Assembly: GCA_964535735.1 (NCBI GenBank)
Contig: CAZHTM010000012.1
Location: forward strand, 3,363 to 67,362
Source: J089 sp964535735
GTDB lineage: Bacteria; Fidelibacterota; Marinisomatia; Marinisomatales; J089
Reading direction: 5' to 3'
DNA length: 64,000 nucleotides
Shown here: piece by piece, positions 1 through 8,454 of the stretch
How the letters are laid out: each line of letters opens with the position of its first letter
How positions within the stretch are numbered: the first letter of the stretch is position 1
Made by a program: the position numbers and the translations under genes
Notes under the pieces: generated by a model
What the model saw: only the letters and a program-made list of their open reading frames with translations
What the model was told of the DNA's origin: nothing
The model's database searches: none

Positions 1-536
1 AGGGGGAAGTGGTCATTCTGGAACAGGATTCCTATTACCATGATTTATCTGATTTATCTCTGGAAGAACGACAGCATTACAATTTTGACCATCCCGATTC
101 CATTGATATAGACCTATTTCTCTCCCATTTAAAAGCTTTATGGGAAGGAAAAAGCATTTTGAAACCCGTCTATGATTTCTCCACCCACACGCGTAATTCT
201 CAAACCGTACAAATTGAACCCCACCGGGTCGTGGTGGTGGAAGGCATTCTGGTCCTCCATTTTCCTTCCATTCGGGAATTGCTGGACATTAAAATCTATG
301 TGGAAACTCCCGCCGATATCCGGTTCATCCGACGTTTAAAACGAGATATTGATGCCCGGGGTCGTACCACTCACTCCGTGATTAACCAATATTTAAGTAC
401 TGTCCGTCATATGCATGAACAATTCGTGGAACCGTCGAAATTCTACGCTGACATTATCATTCCGGAAGGCGGCCAGAATACGGTAGCCATTAATTTATTG
501 CGGACTAAAATCGATTTCACCTTAAGCAGGAACTAA
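1..536 (+). CDS. udk: Uridine kinase, 3' part (5' end outside window)
   Basis: Uridine/cytidine kinase phosphorylates uridine and cytidine with ATP or GTP in pyrimidine salvage. The reading frame is open to the first base (frame 3), so the N-terminal P-loop lies off the window and the gene is cut by the window edge, not broken. Visible family marks are the QDSYYHDL segment, the HPDSID stretch, the YDFSTHTR segment that contacts substrate, the VVVEGIL strand, and the RRLKRDIDARGR lid. The C terminus is complete. It lies 4 nt upstream of thymidine kinase and heads a nucleoside and cofactor kinase cluster. The first ATG in the window (position 9) is internal and is not the real start. Confidence 0.93.
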   Translation, partial: GEVVILEQDSYYHDLSDLSLEERQHYNFDHPDSIDIDLFLSHLKALWEGKSILKPVYDFSTHTRNSQTVQIEPHRVVVVEGILVLHFPSIRELLDIKIYVETPADIRFIRRLKRDIDARGRTTHSVINQYLSTVRHMHEQFVEPSKFYADIIIPEGGQNTVAINLLRTKIDFTLSRN

Positions 537-540
537 ATAT

Positions 541-1107
541 ATGCTTTCCCATACTCCAAATAACGGCGGCTGGATCGAAGTCATTTGCGGTAGTATGTTT
601 AGCGGCAAAACAGAAGAATTGATCCGCCGTTTACGCCGCGCAGAAATCGCCCGACAGAAAACCATTATTTTTAAACCCCGAATTGATACCCGATATAGTG
701 AAAACCATATTGTATCTCACAATCAACGGCGCATGGAATCCCACCTGGTGGAATCTTCACGGGAAATTTGGAACCAGTCCCAATCAGTAGACGTGGTAGG
801 TATCGACGAGGCTCAATTCATGGATGACGGCATTCTGGACGTTTGTAGACAATTGGCCGCCCACCAAAAACGTGTGGTTGTAGCCGGGCTGGATAGAGAT
901 TTCCGAGGGTTGCCGTTCGGTCCCATGCCGGCGCTGATGTGCGAAGCTGATTACTTGGATAAACTCCAGGCCATTTGTGTCATTTGCGGTAATCCTGCGT
1001 CCTATACCCAACGAACCACGCTTCAGGCGGAACAGGTGGTCATCGGGGAAACGGATATTTACGAAGCCCGATGTCGCCATTGCTTTCAACCTCCGGAGGA
1101 ATCATGA
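541..1107 (+). CDS. tdk: Thymidine kinase (type II)
   Basis: Phosphorylates thymidine to dTMP in the cytoplasmic salvage pathway. At 188 residues it has the length of the type II bacterial family. The P-loop GSMFSGKT is at residues 17-24, the catalytic glutamate is in GIDEAQF (E90), and the zinc-binding pairs are C146/C149 and C178/C181. The lasso region with TQRTT and the tyrosine in DIYEARCRHC are also present. The stop codon overlaps the ATG of the downstream nucleoside transporter (ATGA), which suggests translational coupling of uptake and phosphorylation. Confidence 0.95.
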   Translation: MLSHTPNNGGWIEVICGSMFSGKTEELIRRLRRAEIARQKTIIFKPRIDTRYSENHIVSHNQRRMESHLVESSREIWNQSQSVDVVGIDEAQFMDDGILDVCRQLAAHQKRVVVAGLDRDFRGLPFGPMPALMCEADYLDKLQAICVICGNPASYTQRTTLQAEQVVIGETDIYEARCRHCFQPPEES

Positions 1108-2321
1108 CCCATTTTACGGGAATTTTAGGTGTTGGCGTCCTATTGGGAATTGCTGTACTCATGTCCAATAATCGACGTCGAATTCCCTGGCGGATGGTGA
1201 TCTGGGGATTATTGCTCCAGTTGTTCTTCGCATTGTTTATTCTCAAAACACCGATTGGCCAGCCGTTTTTCAAGCTCTTAGACACGGGCATTCAAAAATT
1301 ACTCAGTTTCAGTGATGCCGGATCGGATTTTCTGTTTAAATCCTTTGGCTCCGGAGTTGTGGAAGGACCATTGATGAATTTTGCCTTTCGTGTGTTGCCT
1401 TCGATCATTTTTTTCAGTTCCTTGATGGCGGTTCTTTATCACTATGGAATTATGCAATGGATCGTAAAATGGATCGCTCGGGGCATGCAGAAGACCTTGA
1501 AAACCAGTGGCGCTGAAACGCTTAGTGTATCCGCCAATATATTCGTGGGACAAACGGAAGCGCCCCTCATGATCCGACCCTTTGTTCAACGCATGACCCA
1601 GTCGGAACTTATGACCGTCATGACCGGCGGATTTGCTACTGTCGCAGGTGGCGTCATGGCTATGTATGTGAAAATGCTGTGGGACATTCCCGGAATTGCC
1701 GGTCATCTGATGGCCGCGTCCATCATGAGCGCCCCTGCGGCCCTGGTCGTTTCTAAGATAATCTTTCCGGAAACCGAAACCCCGGAAACCTTAGAATCCA
1801 AAGATATCCAGGTAGAGCGATTGGAAGATAATGGTATGGAAGCCTTGTCCCGAGGAGCAACCGAGGGGTTGAAATTAGCCGGGAATGTGGCAGCCATGTT
1901 GATGGCCATTGTAGCCATGATTGCTATGGTAAATGCATTTTTAGGCTTGGCCGGTACATCCCTGGAAGCGATCTTAGGGTGGATTTTCCGTCCTTTGGCC
2001 TGGACCATGGGCGCGCCCTGGAACGAGGCTCAAGTCTTGGGATCCCTCATGGGAAAAAAACTGGTTCTGACAGAATTGATTGCCTACAGTGATTTAAGTA
2101 GCTTAAGATTAGAACACGCCATTTCAGATCGAACCGCTATCATCGCCAGTTATGCCCTCTGTGGATTCGCTAATTTTGCTTCCATTGGAATACAATTAGG
2201 TGGTATTGGCGGGATGGCCCCAAATCGGCGATCTGATTTGGCCCGGTTGGGGTTCAAAGCAATGATAGGTGGAGCTCTGGCATCATGGATTACCGCATCG
2301 GTTGCCGGGATGCTCATATAA
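1104..2321 (+). CDS. nupC: NupC-family concentrative nucleoside transporter
   Basis: Inner-membrane cation-coupled nucleoside symporter (CNT family). The protein has many hydrophobic segments and the diagnostic FVGQTEAPLMIRP motif near residue 150, followed by the GGFATVAGGVMAMY region and a C-terminal gate domain. I chose ATG 1104 over the longer upstream reading because GGAGGA at 1095-1100 is well placed for it and the ATG overlaps the tdk stop; this gives 405 residues, normal for the family. Its place between tdk and adk supports a salvage role. The transported ion (H+ or Na+) cannot be told from the sequence. Confidence 0.93.
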   Translation: MTHFTGILGVGVLLGIAVLMSNNRRRIPWRMVIWGLLLQLFFALFILKTPIGQPFFKLLDTGIQKLLSFSDAGSDFLFKSFGSGVVEGPLMNFAFRVLPSIIFFSSLMAVLYHYGIMQWIVKWIARGMQKTLKTSGAETLSVSANIFVGQTEAPLMIRPFVQRMTQSELMTVMTGGFATVAGGVMAMYVKMLWDIPGIAGHLMAASIMSAPAALVVSKIIFPETETPETLESKDIQVERLEDNGMEALSRGATEGLKLAGNVAAMLMAIVAMIAMVNAFLGLAGTSLEAILGWIFRPLAWTMGAPWNEAQVLGSLMGKKLVLTELIAYSDLSSLRLEHAISDRTAIIASYALCGFANFASIGIQLGGIGGMAPNRRSDLARLGFKAMIGGALASWITASVAGMLI

Positions 2322-2337
2322 AAATTCAGAGGATAGT

Positions 2338-2913
2338 ATGCGTTTGATTTTACTCGGTCCTCCAGGAGTGGGAAAGGGTACTCAGGCCCAACGACTCAAG
2401 GACCATTATTCTATCGTTCATTTATCCACCGGCGATATTTTGCGCGCTGAAATTGCCGCCAATACCGACTTGGGGAATCATGCTAAATCTTTCATGGATC
2501 AGGGTCAATTGGTGCCGGATGAGATACTGTTGGAAATGATGAGCGGTCGCCTACAGCAGAAAGACTGCCGTGCCGGGTATTTATTGGATGGATTTCCCCG
2601 GACAATTCCCCAGGCGGAAGGTTTAACCGATATTCTCAATACATTAAATCAACAATTGGATGCGGTTGTAAGTTTGACCGCAGATCGGGATGAATTGATC
2701 CATCGCCTCTTACTCAGGGGAAAAACATCAGGCCGGAGTGACGATAATCTGGCAGTAATCCGCCAGCGATTGGACGTGTACCGGGAACGGACCGAGCCAC
2801 TGGTCACCTATTATCAAGAGGCCAAACTCTTGGTGGAAGTGGATGGCATTGGATCCATTCCGGAAATTACCGAACGAATTATTAACGCCTTGGATGTAAC
2901 ATGCTCAAAGTAG
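2338..2913 (+). CDS. adk: Adenylate kinase (short form)
   Basis: Interconverts ATP + AMP and 2 ADP. ATG 2338 begins MRLILLGPPG, the usual family N terminus; in-frame codons upstream run back into nupC and are not homologous. The P-loop GPPGVGKGT is at residues 7-15, with STGDILR for AMP binding and LLDGFPRT for catalysis. The lid is the short form: the usual zinc-type LID is replaced by RGKTSGRSDDN, so the protein is 191 residues rather than about 215. The gene overlaps coaE by 13 nt. Confidence 0.95.
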   Translation: MRLILLGPPGVGKGTQAQRLKDHYSIVHLSTGDILRAEIAANTDLGNHAKSFMDQGQLVPDEILLEMMSGRLQQKDCRAGYLLDGFPRTIPQAEGLTDILNTLNQQLDAVVSLTADRDELIHRLLLRGKTSGRSDDNLAVIRQRLDVYRERTEPLVTYYQEAKLLVEVDGIGSIPEITERIINALDVTCSK

Positions 2914-3494
2914 GACTTACCGGCGGTATCGGTAGCGGCAAAAGTACCGCCAGCGCCATTCTAGCGGAACTTGGCGCTTATATATTCGACGCCGATAAAG
3001 AAGCCAAACATATTCTGGATTCTAACGAAGCAGTTCAGAGTGAATTGATTGCCGAATTTGGGACCGATATCATTGGCCCGGATGAAACCATTGATCGCCG
3101 GAAGCTGGCCCGGATCAGTTTTCAGGATGAAGATCATCAGCTTCGTCTGAATTCCATTATTCATCCTTTTATCTTCGAAGAATTTGATCGGCAATTTGAA
3201 AAAATTTCCGCTCAATCCACCTATCCTCTCTTTGTCGTAGATGGAGCCCTCATTTTTGAATCCGGACTGGATCAGCATCTGGATTATATTATTGTCATCA
3301 GTTCAACGGTAAAACATCGAATCGAACGCGCTTTGAAACGGGGCACCTTGACCCGAGAAGAAATTATCAAGCGAATGGAGCTTCAGTGGACCGATGAAGA
3401 TAAAATTCACAGCGCTGATTTTGTTATTCACAACAATTCCACCGAAGACACCCTCAAAGAGCAGATCCAACAGGTTTATCAGCAACTGGTATAA
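2901..3494 (+). CDS. coaE: Dephospho-CoA kinase
   Basis: Catalyses the last step of coenzyme A synthesis, ATP-dependent phosphorylation of dephospho-CoA. The N terminus MLKVGLTGGIGSGKST carries the P-loop at residues 8-16, followed by the DADKEAKHIL substrate segment and the conserved HPFIFEEF. The length of 197 residues is typical. The start overlaps the end of adk by 13 nt, so the two are probably translated from one message. It closes the salvage and cofactor cluster. Confidence 0.95.
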   Translation: MLKVGLTGGIGSGKSTASAILAELGAYIFDADKEAKHILDSNEAVQSELIAEFGTDIIGPDETIDRRKLARISFQDEDHQLRLNSIIHPFIFEEFDRQFEKISAQSTYPLFVVDGALIFESGLDQHLDYIIVISSTVKHRIERALKRGTLTREEIIKRMELQWTDEDKIHSADFVIHNNSTEDTLKEQIQQVYQQLV

Positions 3495-3543
3495 CCCAGG
3501 TTCTGGTTAGAGGAATTGCCCCTTACTCCATGAAATCCCTAAA

Positions 3544-3573
3544 TTGTAATACAAGACACGTTTGTCTTATTAT
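3544..3573 (+). promoter_or_regulatory. Possible promoter with palindromic operator
   Basis: TTGTAA at 3544-3549 and TATTAT at 3568-3573 are separated by 18 nt, resembling -35 and -10 boxes. A perfect 6-bp inverted repeat, AAGACA-CGTT-TGTCTT (3553-3568), fills the spacer. The site lies about 100 nt upstream of the ferritin-like gene and the oxidoreductase operon, in the only gap between them and coaE. This is a visual match; the promoter consensus in this phylum is uncertain. Confidence 0.35.
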
Positions 3574-3677
3574 GCGGATACCACCACCATCCAGATTCTT
3601 GTTCCCCAGACGTCGGATTGCGATGTTGATGTTTTCACCGTCGTCAGCGGAATCCGGAATCCGAAAGGAGACCAGCC

Positions 3678-3974
3678 ATGCCTAAACCCATAACGTCCTA
3701 TACTTCCTGTGAAGCGTTATTAGTGGATGCTATTCGGGAGGAACAAGAGGCGGCAGAATGGTACCGTCAGGCCGTTCACATATCCTCGGACCCCGAGGTT
3801 CAAACGCTTTTGTATCGGCTGGCCGACATGGAAATGCGACATGCCCGTGAATTAACATTGTGTCTGGAGGCGGTACAAAATCAACAGGCGGTTCAGGACG
3901 GAATTCTCGCTTCGTTTGGTGAAACCGGAATGGAACCACAACGAGTTCCAAACAGAGGAGCACTGCATGATTGA
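3678..3974 (+). CDS. Small ferritin-like (rubrerythrin-type) protein
   Basis: A 98-residue, mostly helical protein. The two predicted helices carry EEQEAAEWY (residues 21-29) and MEMRHARE with an ExxH pair (E52, H55), the pattern of one half of a ferritin/rubrerythrin four-helix di-iron bundle. It has no rubredoxin domain and would have to dimerise to build a di-iron site. An AAAGGAG ribosome site precedes ATG 3678. The end overlaps the porG start by 8 nt, so it is probably co-translated with the 2-oxoacid:ferredoxin oxidoreductase. An oxygen or peroxide protection or iron-handling role for that oxygen-sensitive enzyme is my inference. Confidence 0.7.
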   Translation: MPKPITSYTSCEALLVDAIREEQEAAEWYRQAVHISSDPEVQTLLYRLADMEMRHARELTLCLEAVQNQQAVQDGILASFGETGMEPQRVPNRGALHD

Positions 3975-4533
3975 AATACGAATGCACGGTCGCGGGGGAC
4001 AGGGTGCGGTCGTAGCCTGTAAAATTTTGGCTTCAGCCGTTTTTAAGGAAGGAAAATTTGCCCAATCTTTCCCTGCCTTTGGCGTTGAACGGCGAGGTGC
4101 GCCGGTGATGGCTTTTATCCGGATTGATGACCGGCCGATTCATCTTCGAACCGAAATTTACGAACCTCAGCACCTGATTGTTTTGGACCCCACGCTATTG
4201 CAAACCGTCGAGGTAACCTCCGGATTAGTCAAGGGGGGAACCATCCTCCTCAATAGCGCCACTCCGGCGACGGACTATCCCCAGCTCAAGGACTTTACCG
4301 TCGCCACTGTTAATGCCAATCAAATTGCTGTTAATCATGGCTTGGGAACCAAATCCACACCCATTGTTAATACTGCCATCCTGGGCGCGTTCTCTAAATT
4401 CACCGGACTCGTAAGCCTGGACGCGCTGGTGGATACCATTCTGGCTTATGCTCCTCTGAAACCGGAGGAAAACGCCGCCGCCACCAGGGACGCTTTTGAA
4501 CTCTGTCAGTTTACTCAATCGGCCCCCGTCTAG
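3967..4533 (+). CDS. porG: 2-oxoacid:ferredoxin oxidoreductase, gamma subunit
   Basis: Gamma subunit of a four-subunit 2-oxoacid:ferredoxin oxidoreductase (pyruvate synthase type). ATG 3967 gives MIEIRMHGRGGQG, the canonical family start with the GRGGQG motif; the longer upstream reading is not homologous. FPAFGVERRGAPV and the LDPTLL segment are conserved. The length is 188 residues. The order G-D-A-B with tight spacing matches archaeal and anaerobe-type enzymes. The true substrate (pyruvate, 2-oxoisovalerate or another oxoacid) cannot be fixed by eye. Confidence 0.9.
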   Translation: MIEIRMHGRGGQGAVVACKILASAVFKEGKFAQSFPAFGVERRGAPVMAFIRIDDRPIHLRTEIYEPQHLIVLDPTLLQTVEVTSGLVKGGTILLNSATPATDYPQLKDFTVATVNANQIAVNHGLGTKSTPIVNTAILGAFSKFTGLVSLDALVDTILAYAPLKPEENAAATRDAFELCQFTQSAPV

Positions 4534-4542
4534 GAGATTATC

Positions 4543-6222
4543 ATGAGCGATGCTTTAAACTTCAAAAATGATCGTCCCGTCTTTGCCGTGTCCACGGGAA
4601 CCATGGATTGGAATCATACCGGTTCCTGGCGATACATGCGCCCCCGTTATGAAAACAAATATCCCCCCTGCACCGGTGGGTGCCCCACTCATGAAAAAAT
4701 CCCCCAGTATTTTGCATTGGTAAAACAACAGAATTTTGCAGCAGCCTGGGAAATAATTCTGGAAGACAATCCCCTTCCCGGCGTGTGTGGACGAGTATGT
4801 TATCATCCCTGCGAAGGGGTCTGTAACCGAAGCGAATTCGATGAAGAAATCAGCATCAACGCCATGGAACGATTTGTGGCGGATCAAAACCTGGATCGGG
4901 GCTATCCGGATCACTTCTACGTTCCATCCAATGGCCATTCGGTAGCCGTTGTGGGATCCGGTCCTGCGGGACTCTCCGCTGCCTATCAACTGGGCCGTCG
5001 GGGCTATGCCGTTACTATCTTTGAGGCATCCTCTGAACCGGGAGGAATGCTAAGGTTGGGGATTCCGGAATACCGCCTTCCCCGAAATATTCTGGATAAG
5101 GAAATCGCTGATATCCAATCCCTGGGCGTTTCCATTAAAACCGGACAACGGCTGGGAGATAATCTTTCTCTCGAGGATCTGAAATCCCGTTTTGAAGCAG
5201 TCATTTTGGCCTTAGGTGCTTACAAAGGTCGGGGTGTTGACCTTCCTGGCCGAAATCTGCCCGGCGTAACCTCTGCGCTGGATTTTTTGCAGGAATACAA
5301 TCTCACCGGAAAGAGCGATCTGCCAGATACGGTTTTGGTGGTAGGAGGTGGAAATACCGCCATCGACGCCGCTCGCAGCGCCCGCCGCCTTGGTGCGCAG
5401 GTCCATTTGGTTTATCGTCGATCGCGAGCGGAAATGCCTGCCGTTCCGGATGAAGTAGACGCCGCCCTGGAAGAAGGCGTCCAGCTCCAAACTCTGACCA
5501 ATCCGGTAGCCTTTTTAGGCGAAGATCATTTGACCGCCGTTCAGGTCATTCAGATGAAACTGGGCGAACCGGATGCCAGCGGACGCCGCCGACCTCTTCC
5601 TATTCCCGGAAGTGAGTCGACTATTCCTGTGTCTCGGGTGCTTATGGCAATCGGGGAAACCCCAGACGTGGATCATATCAAAGGGTTGCCATATCGGGAC
5701 GGCGACCGGATTAAAGTAGAATCCAACCAAGCCACAGATATACCCGGCGTTTTTGCCTGCGGCGATGTGGCGGCCGGACCCATTGGCACGGTGGTGGACG
5801 CTATCGCCACCGGTAAACGGGCCGCCCTGAATGTCCATGCCTATTTAGGCGGTAACATTCCTGCAGAAACAGACCCTGAACCAGTGAAATATTCCGATTT
5901 AAACCTGAATCATTTCCGACATGAAGCCCGGCCGGAATTAAACCACCTTCCCTATTCTGTAGCCATTCAGAGTTTCGCAGAAGTGAATTCCGGACTTGCT
6001 CCCGATGAGGCCGTAAAGGAAGCCTTGCGCTGTTTCAGTTGCGGTACCTGTATTGAATGTGATATCTGTCTGATTTTTTGTCCCGATGTGGCCATCCATC
6101 GAGGATCAAATGGCGTCCCGTATGAAATCAATTATGATTTTTGTAAGGGGTGCGGTGTCTGTGTGGCGGAATGTCCTCGGGATGCCATGACCTTTGAGGA
6201 GGAATTATCGTGCGCGAATTAG
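4543..6222 (+). CDS. porD: GltD-like NAD(P)H/FAD oxidoreductase fused to ferredoxin-type delta subunit
   Basis: A 559-residue fusion. Residues about 40-100 hold two Fe-S cysteine groups (C43, C47, C82, C86, C90, C94) as in the N terminus of the glutamate synthase small subunit. The FAD-binding GSGPAG is at 138-143 and a second Rossmann motif, GGGNTAIDAARSARRLGA, lies near 265. The C-terminal 70 residues carry two CxxCxxCxxxC-type motifs of a 2[4Fe-4S] ferredoxin, equivalent to PorD. The known GltD-like fold would let the complex pass electrons between ferredoxin clusters and NAD(P)H. It is 9 nt after porG and overlaps porA by 13 nt. Direction of flow and nucleotide preference are not visible. 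Confidence 0.85.
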   Translation: MSDALNFKNDRPVFAVSTGTMDWNHTGSWRYMRPRYENKYPPCTGGCPTHEKIPQYFALVKQQNFAAAWEIILEDNPLPGVCGRVCYHPCEGVCNRSEFDEEISINAMERFVADQNLDRGYPDHFYVPSNGHSVAVVGSGPAGLSAAYQLGRRGYAVTIFEASSEPGGMLRLGIPEYRLPRNILDKEIADIQSLGVSIKTGQRLGDNLSLEDLKSRFEAVILALGAYKGRGVDLPGRNLPGVTSALDFLQEYNLTGKSDLPDTVLVVGGGNTAIDAARSARRLGAQVHLVYRRSRAEMPAVPDEVDAALEEGVQLQTLTNPVAFLGEDHLTAVQVIQMKLGEPDASGRRRPLPIPGSESTIPVSRVLMAIGETPDVDHIKGLPYRDGDRIKVESNQATDIPGVFACGDVAAGPIGTVVDAIATGKRAALNVHAYLGGNIPAETDPEPVKYSDLNLNHFRHEARPELNHLPYSVAIQSFAEVNSGLAPDEAVKEALRCFSCGTCIECDICLIFCPDVAIHRGSNGVPYEINYDFCKGCGVCVAECPRDAMTFEEELSCAN

Positions 6223-7418
6223 CCCCTGCTTTAAAACCCTTTTTTAACGAAGACACCACCGAAGATATTTTAGTCATCGAAGGAACGCATGCCGCCTCCC
6301 ACGCAGCTCGACTGGCGCGGGTCCAGGCCATTTCCGCCTATCCCATCACCCCCCAGACCTCGATCGTGGAATTGCTTTCGGAGATGTGTTCCAATGGTCA
6401 ATTGGATGCTCAGTTTATCAAGGTGGAGTCGGAACATTCGGCTTTGGCCTGTCTGGTAGGATCGGCATCTGCCGGGGCGCGAACGTTTACCGCCACATCC
6501 TCTCAAGGCTTATTGTTAATGCACGAAATCATCCACTGGGTAGCGGCGGCCCGTTTACCTATTGTCATGGTGAATGTGAACCGTGCCTTGGCACCACCAT
6601 GGTCCATTTGGGCCGATCAGACCGACAGCCTGGCTCAACGAGATACGGGTTGGATTCAATTCTATGCGGAAAGCAACCAGGAAGTCTTGGATACGATTCT
6701 CATGGCCTACCGTCTGGCAGAGCAGGTCATGCTTCCCGTTATGGTAAACATGGACGCCTTTTTCCTATCCCATACAGCGGAACCGGTAGCTCTGCCTCGG
6801 CAGGATTTGGTGGATAAATTTTTACCTCCTTATGAACCTCAATTTCGCCTGGATGTGAATCATCCCCGGGCGTTTGGCGGCCTGGCCAAACCGGATGTGT
6901 ATATGGAATTTCGTTATCACATGCAACAGTCCATGGAAGAGGCTCAACGGTTATGGCCCGTGATTGCCGAGGAATATCAGTACCACATTGGCCGTTTTCA
7001 CGGAACCGCCGTGGAAACGTATCGATGCGAGGACGCCGAAACTCTCCTGGTTACCGCCGGCACGATTACCGGCACCTCCCGGCTGGTGGTGGATCACTAT
7101 CGGGAAAAAGGGGTTCCCCTTGGATTACTAAAAATTCGGATGTTCCGCCCCTTCCCAGTAGAGCCAATCCGCTCAATCATCAAACAGGTTAAACGGATCG
7201 GCGTTATTGATCGAAATCTTTCGTTCGGCCAGGGAGGCATTTTCTTCAGTGAATTGAAATCAGCCTTGTACAATGGCCCGGAACATCCCCTTCTCAATGG
7301 TTATGTCGCCGGGCTCGGCGGCCGGGATGTGACACCAGCCGTCATTACCCAAATCGTGGAACATCTTCTCAATAGTAAAACCGGGGAAGATCTGGTCTGG
7401 ATAGGAGTCAAAACATGA
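6210..7418 (+). CDS. porA: 2-oxoacid:ferredoxin oxidoreductase, alpha subunit
   Basis: Alpha subunit, 402 residues, providing the pyrimidine-side pyrophosphate domain and the domain II transketolase C-type fold. The conserved AYPITPQT motif lies near residue 43, VESEHSAL near 70 and TATSSQGLLLMHE near 90. The start is GTG 6210, preceded by GAGGAGG and overlapping the end of the delta-subunit fusion by 13 nt. The stop overlaps the start of porB (ATGA). It acts with PorB, PorG and PorD to oxidise a 2-oxoacid to acyl-CoA and CO2 with reduction of ferredoxin. Confidence 0.92.
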   Translation: MRELAPALKPFFNEDTTEDILVIEGTHAASHAARLARVQAISAYPITPQTSIVELLSEMCSNGQLDAQFIKVESEHSALACLVGSASAGARTFTATSSQGLLLMHEIIHWVAAARLPIVMVNVNRALAPPWSIWADQTDSLAQRDTGWIQFYAESNQEVLDTILMAYRLAEQVMLPVMVNMDAFFLSHTAEPVALPRQDLVDKFLPPYEPQFRLDVNHPRAFGGLAKPDVYMEFRYHMQQSMEEAQRLWPVIAEEYQYHIGRFHGTAVETYRCEDAETLLVTAGTITGTSRLVVDHYREKGVPLGLLKIRMFRPFPVEPIRSIIKQVKRIGVIDRNLSFGQGGIFFSELKSALYNGPEHPLLNGYVAGLGGRDVTPAVITQIVEHLLNSKTGEDLVWIGVKT

Positions 7419-8305
7419 GTCAAATCCCTATTTCGGTTCCTAATGTTGAAATTATGGGCTCCGGCCATGTGGCCTGCCCCGGATGCGGCGCAACGCTGTC
7501 CATGCGACTAGCCCTGAAAGTATTAGGCCCTAAAACCGTGGTAGTGATTCCCGCCTGTTGTTGGTCCGTAATTGACGGCCCCACGCCCCATTCCGTGTTG
7601 GGCGTCCCTGTGATTCACACTGCCTTTGAAACCGCCGCTATCACCGCCACCGGCGTCAAAGCCGGACTCCGGGCTCGCGGTGAAACGGACGTCCAAGTGA
7701 TGGCCTGGGCCGGTGACGGTGGTACCTTCGATATTGGATTCCAGTCATTATCCGGTGCCGCCGAGCGCAATGAGGACATCATTTATGTCTGCTACGATAA
7801 TGAAGCTTACATGAACACCGGAATTCAACGGAGTTCAGCCACTCCCTGGGGCGCCTGGACCACTACCACCCCGGTTACAAATCCAAAATCACGGCCGAAA
7901 AAGAATATCGTGGATGCTCTGGCAGCTCATCATATTCCCTACATTGCCACTGCTTCTGTAGCGTATCCGGAAGATTTGGTCCAGAAATTCACCCGTGCCA
8001 AGTCTATCCAGGGCATGCGCTTTATTCACATTTTATCGCCCTGTCCTCCAGGCTGGAAATCGGCGCCGGAACAATCTATTCATATTTCACGGTTGGCGGT
8101 AAGGAGTCGGGTATTTCCCCTCTATGAAGTAATAGATGGCCGTGAATATCGACTTACATTTGATCCGGACCCGATTCCCGTGGACGACTATATTCGTTCC
8201 CAGGGTCGTTTCCGGCATTTATCTACTGAAGACATTCATCAAATCCAGGCGGATGTGGATTTCCGCTGGACGCAACTTCAACAGAGGATCGCGAGTTCTT
8301 TATAA
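7415..8305 (+). CDS. porB: 2-oxoacid:ferredoxin oxidoreductase, beta subunit (TPP-binding)
   Basis: Beta subunit, 296 residues, binding thiamine diphosphate and one [4Fe-4S] cluster. CPGCGA at residues 21-26 gives the first two cluster cysteines; further cysteines in PACCWS, VCYDNEA and LSPCPPGW complete the family pattern. The TPP motif runs from GDGGTFDIGF to YDNEAYMNTG. The ATG overlaps the porA stop by 4 nt, making the four subunits one translational unit. A hairpin lies just past the stop. Confidence 0.93.
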   Translation: MSQIPISVPNVEIMGSGHVACPGCGATLSMRLALKVLGPKTVVVIPACCWSVIDGPTPHSVLGVPVIHTAFETAAITATGVKAGLRARGETDVQVMAWAGDGGTFDIGFQSLSGAAERNEDIIYVCYDNEAYMNTGIQRSSATPWGAWTTTTPVTNPKSRPKKNIVDALAAHHIPYIATASVAYPEDLVQKFTRAKSIQGMRFIHILSPCPPGWKSAPEQSIHISRLAVRSRVFPLYEVIDGREYRLTFDPDPIPVDDYIRSQGRFRHLSTEDIHQIQADVDFRWTQLQQRIASSL

Positions 8306-8318
8306 GAATCCAATTTCG

Positions 8319-8335
8319 GAGAAGCGGCGCTTCTC
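8319..8335 (+). terminator. Hairpin after porB (weak terminator candidate)
   Basis: A perfect 7-bp stem, GAGAAGC (8319-8325) and GCTTCTC (8329-8335), with a GGC loop begins 13 nt after the porB stop. It has no following T run, so it may slow transcription or protect the 3' end rather than terminate. Confidence 0.4.
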
Positions 8336-8454
8336 ATCCTGAATTACTCGGCAATCGGATTGGTCCCACGAGTAATCGAACGCACAGGACTATTACATCT
8401 ATTAAATTAATCCCTAGAATTTTTAGTCTGACTACCCTTTAGGAAAGGAACCAT

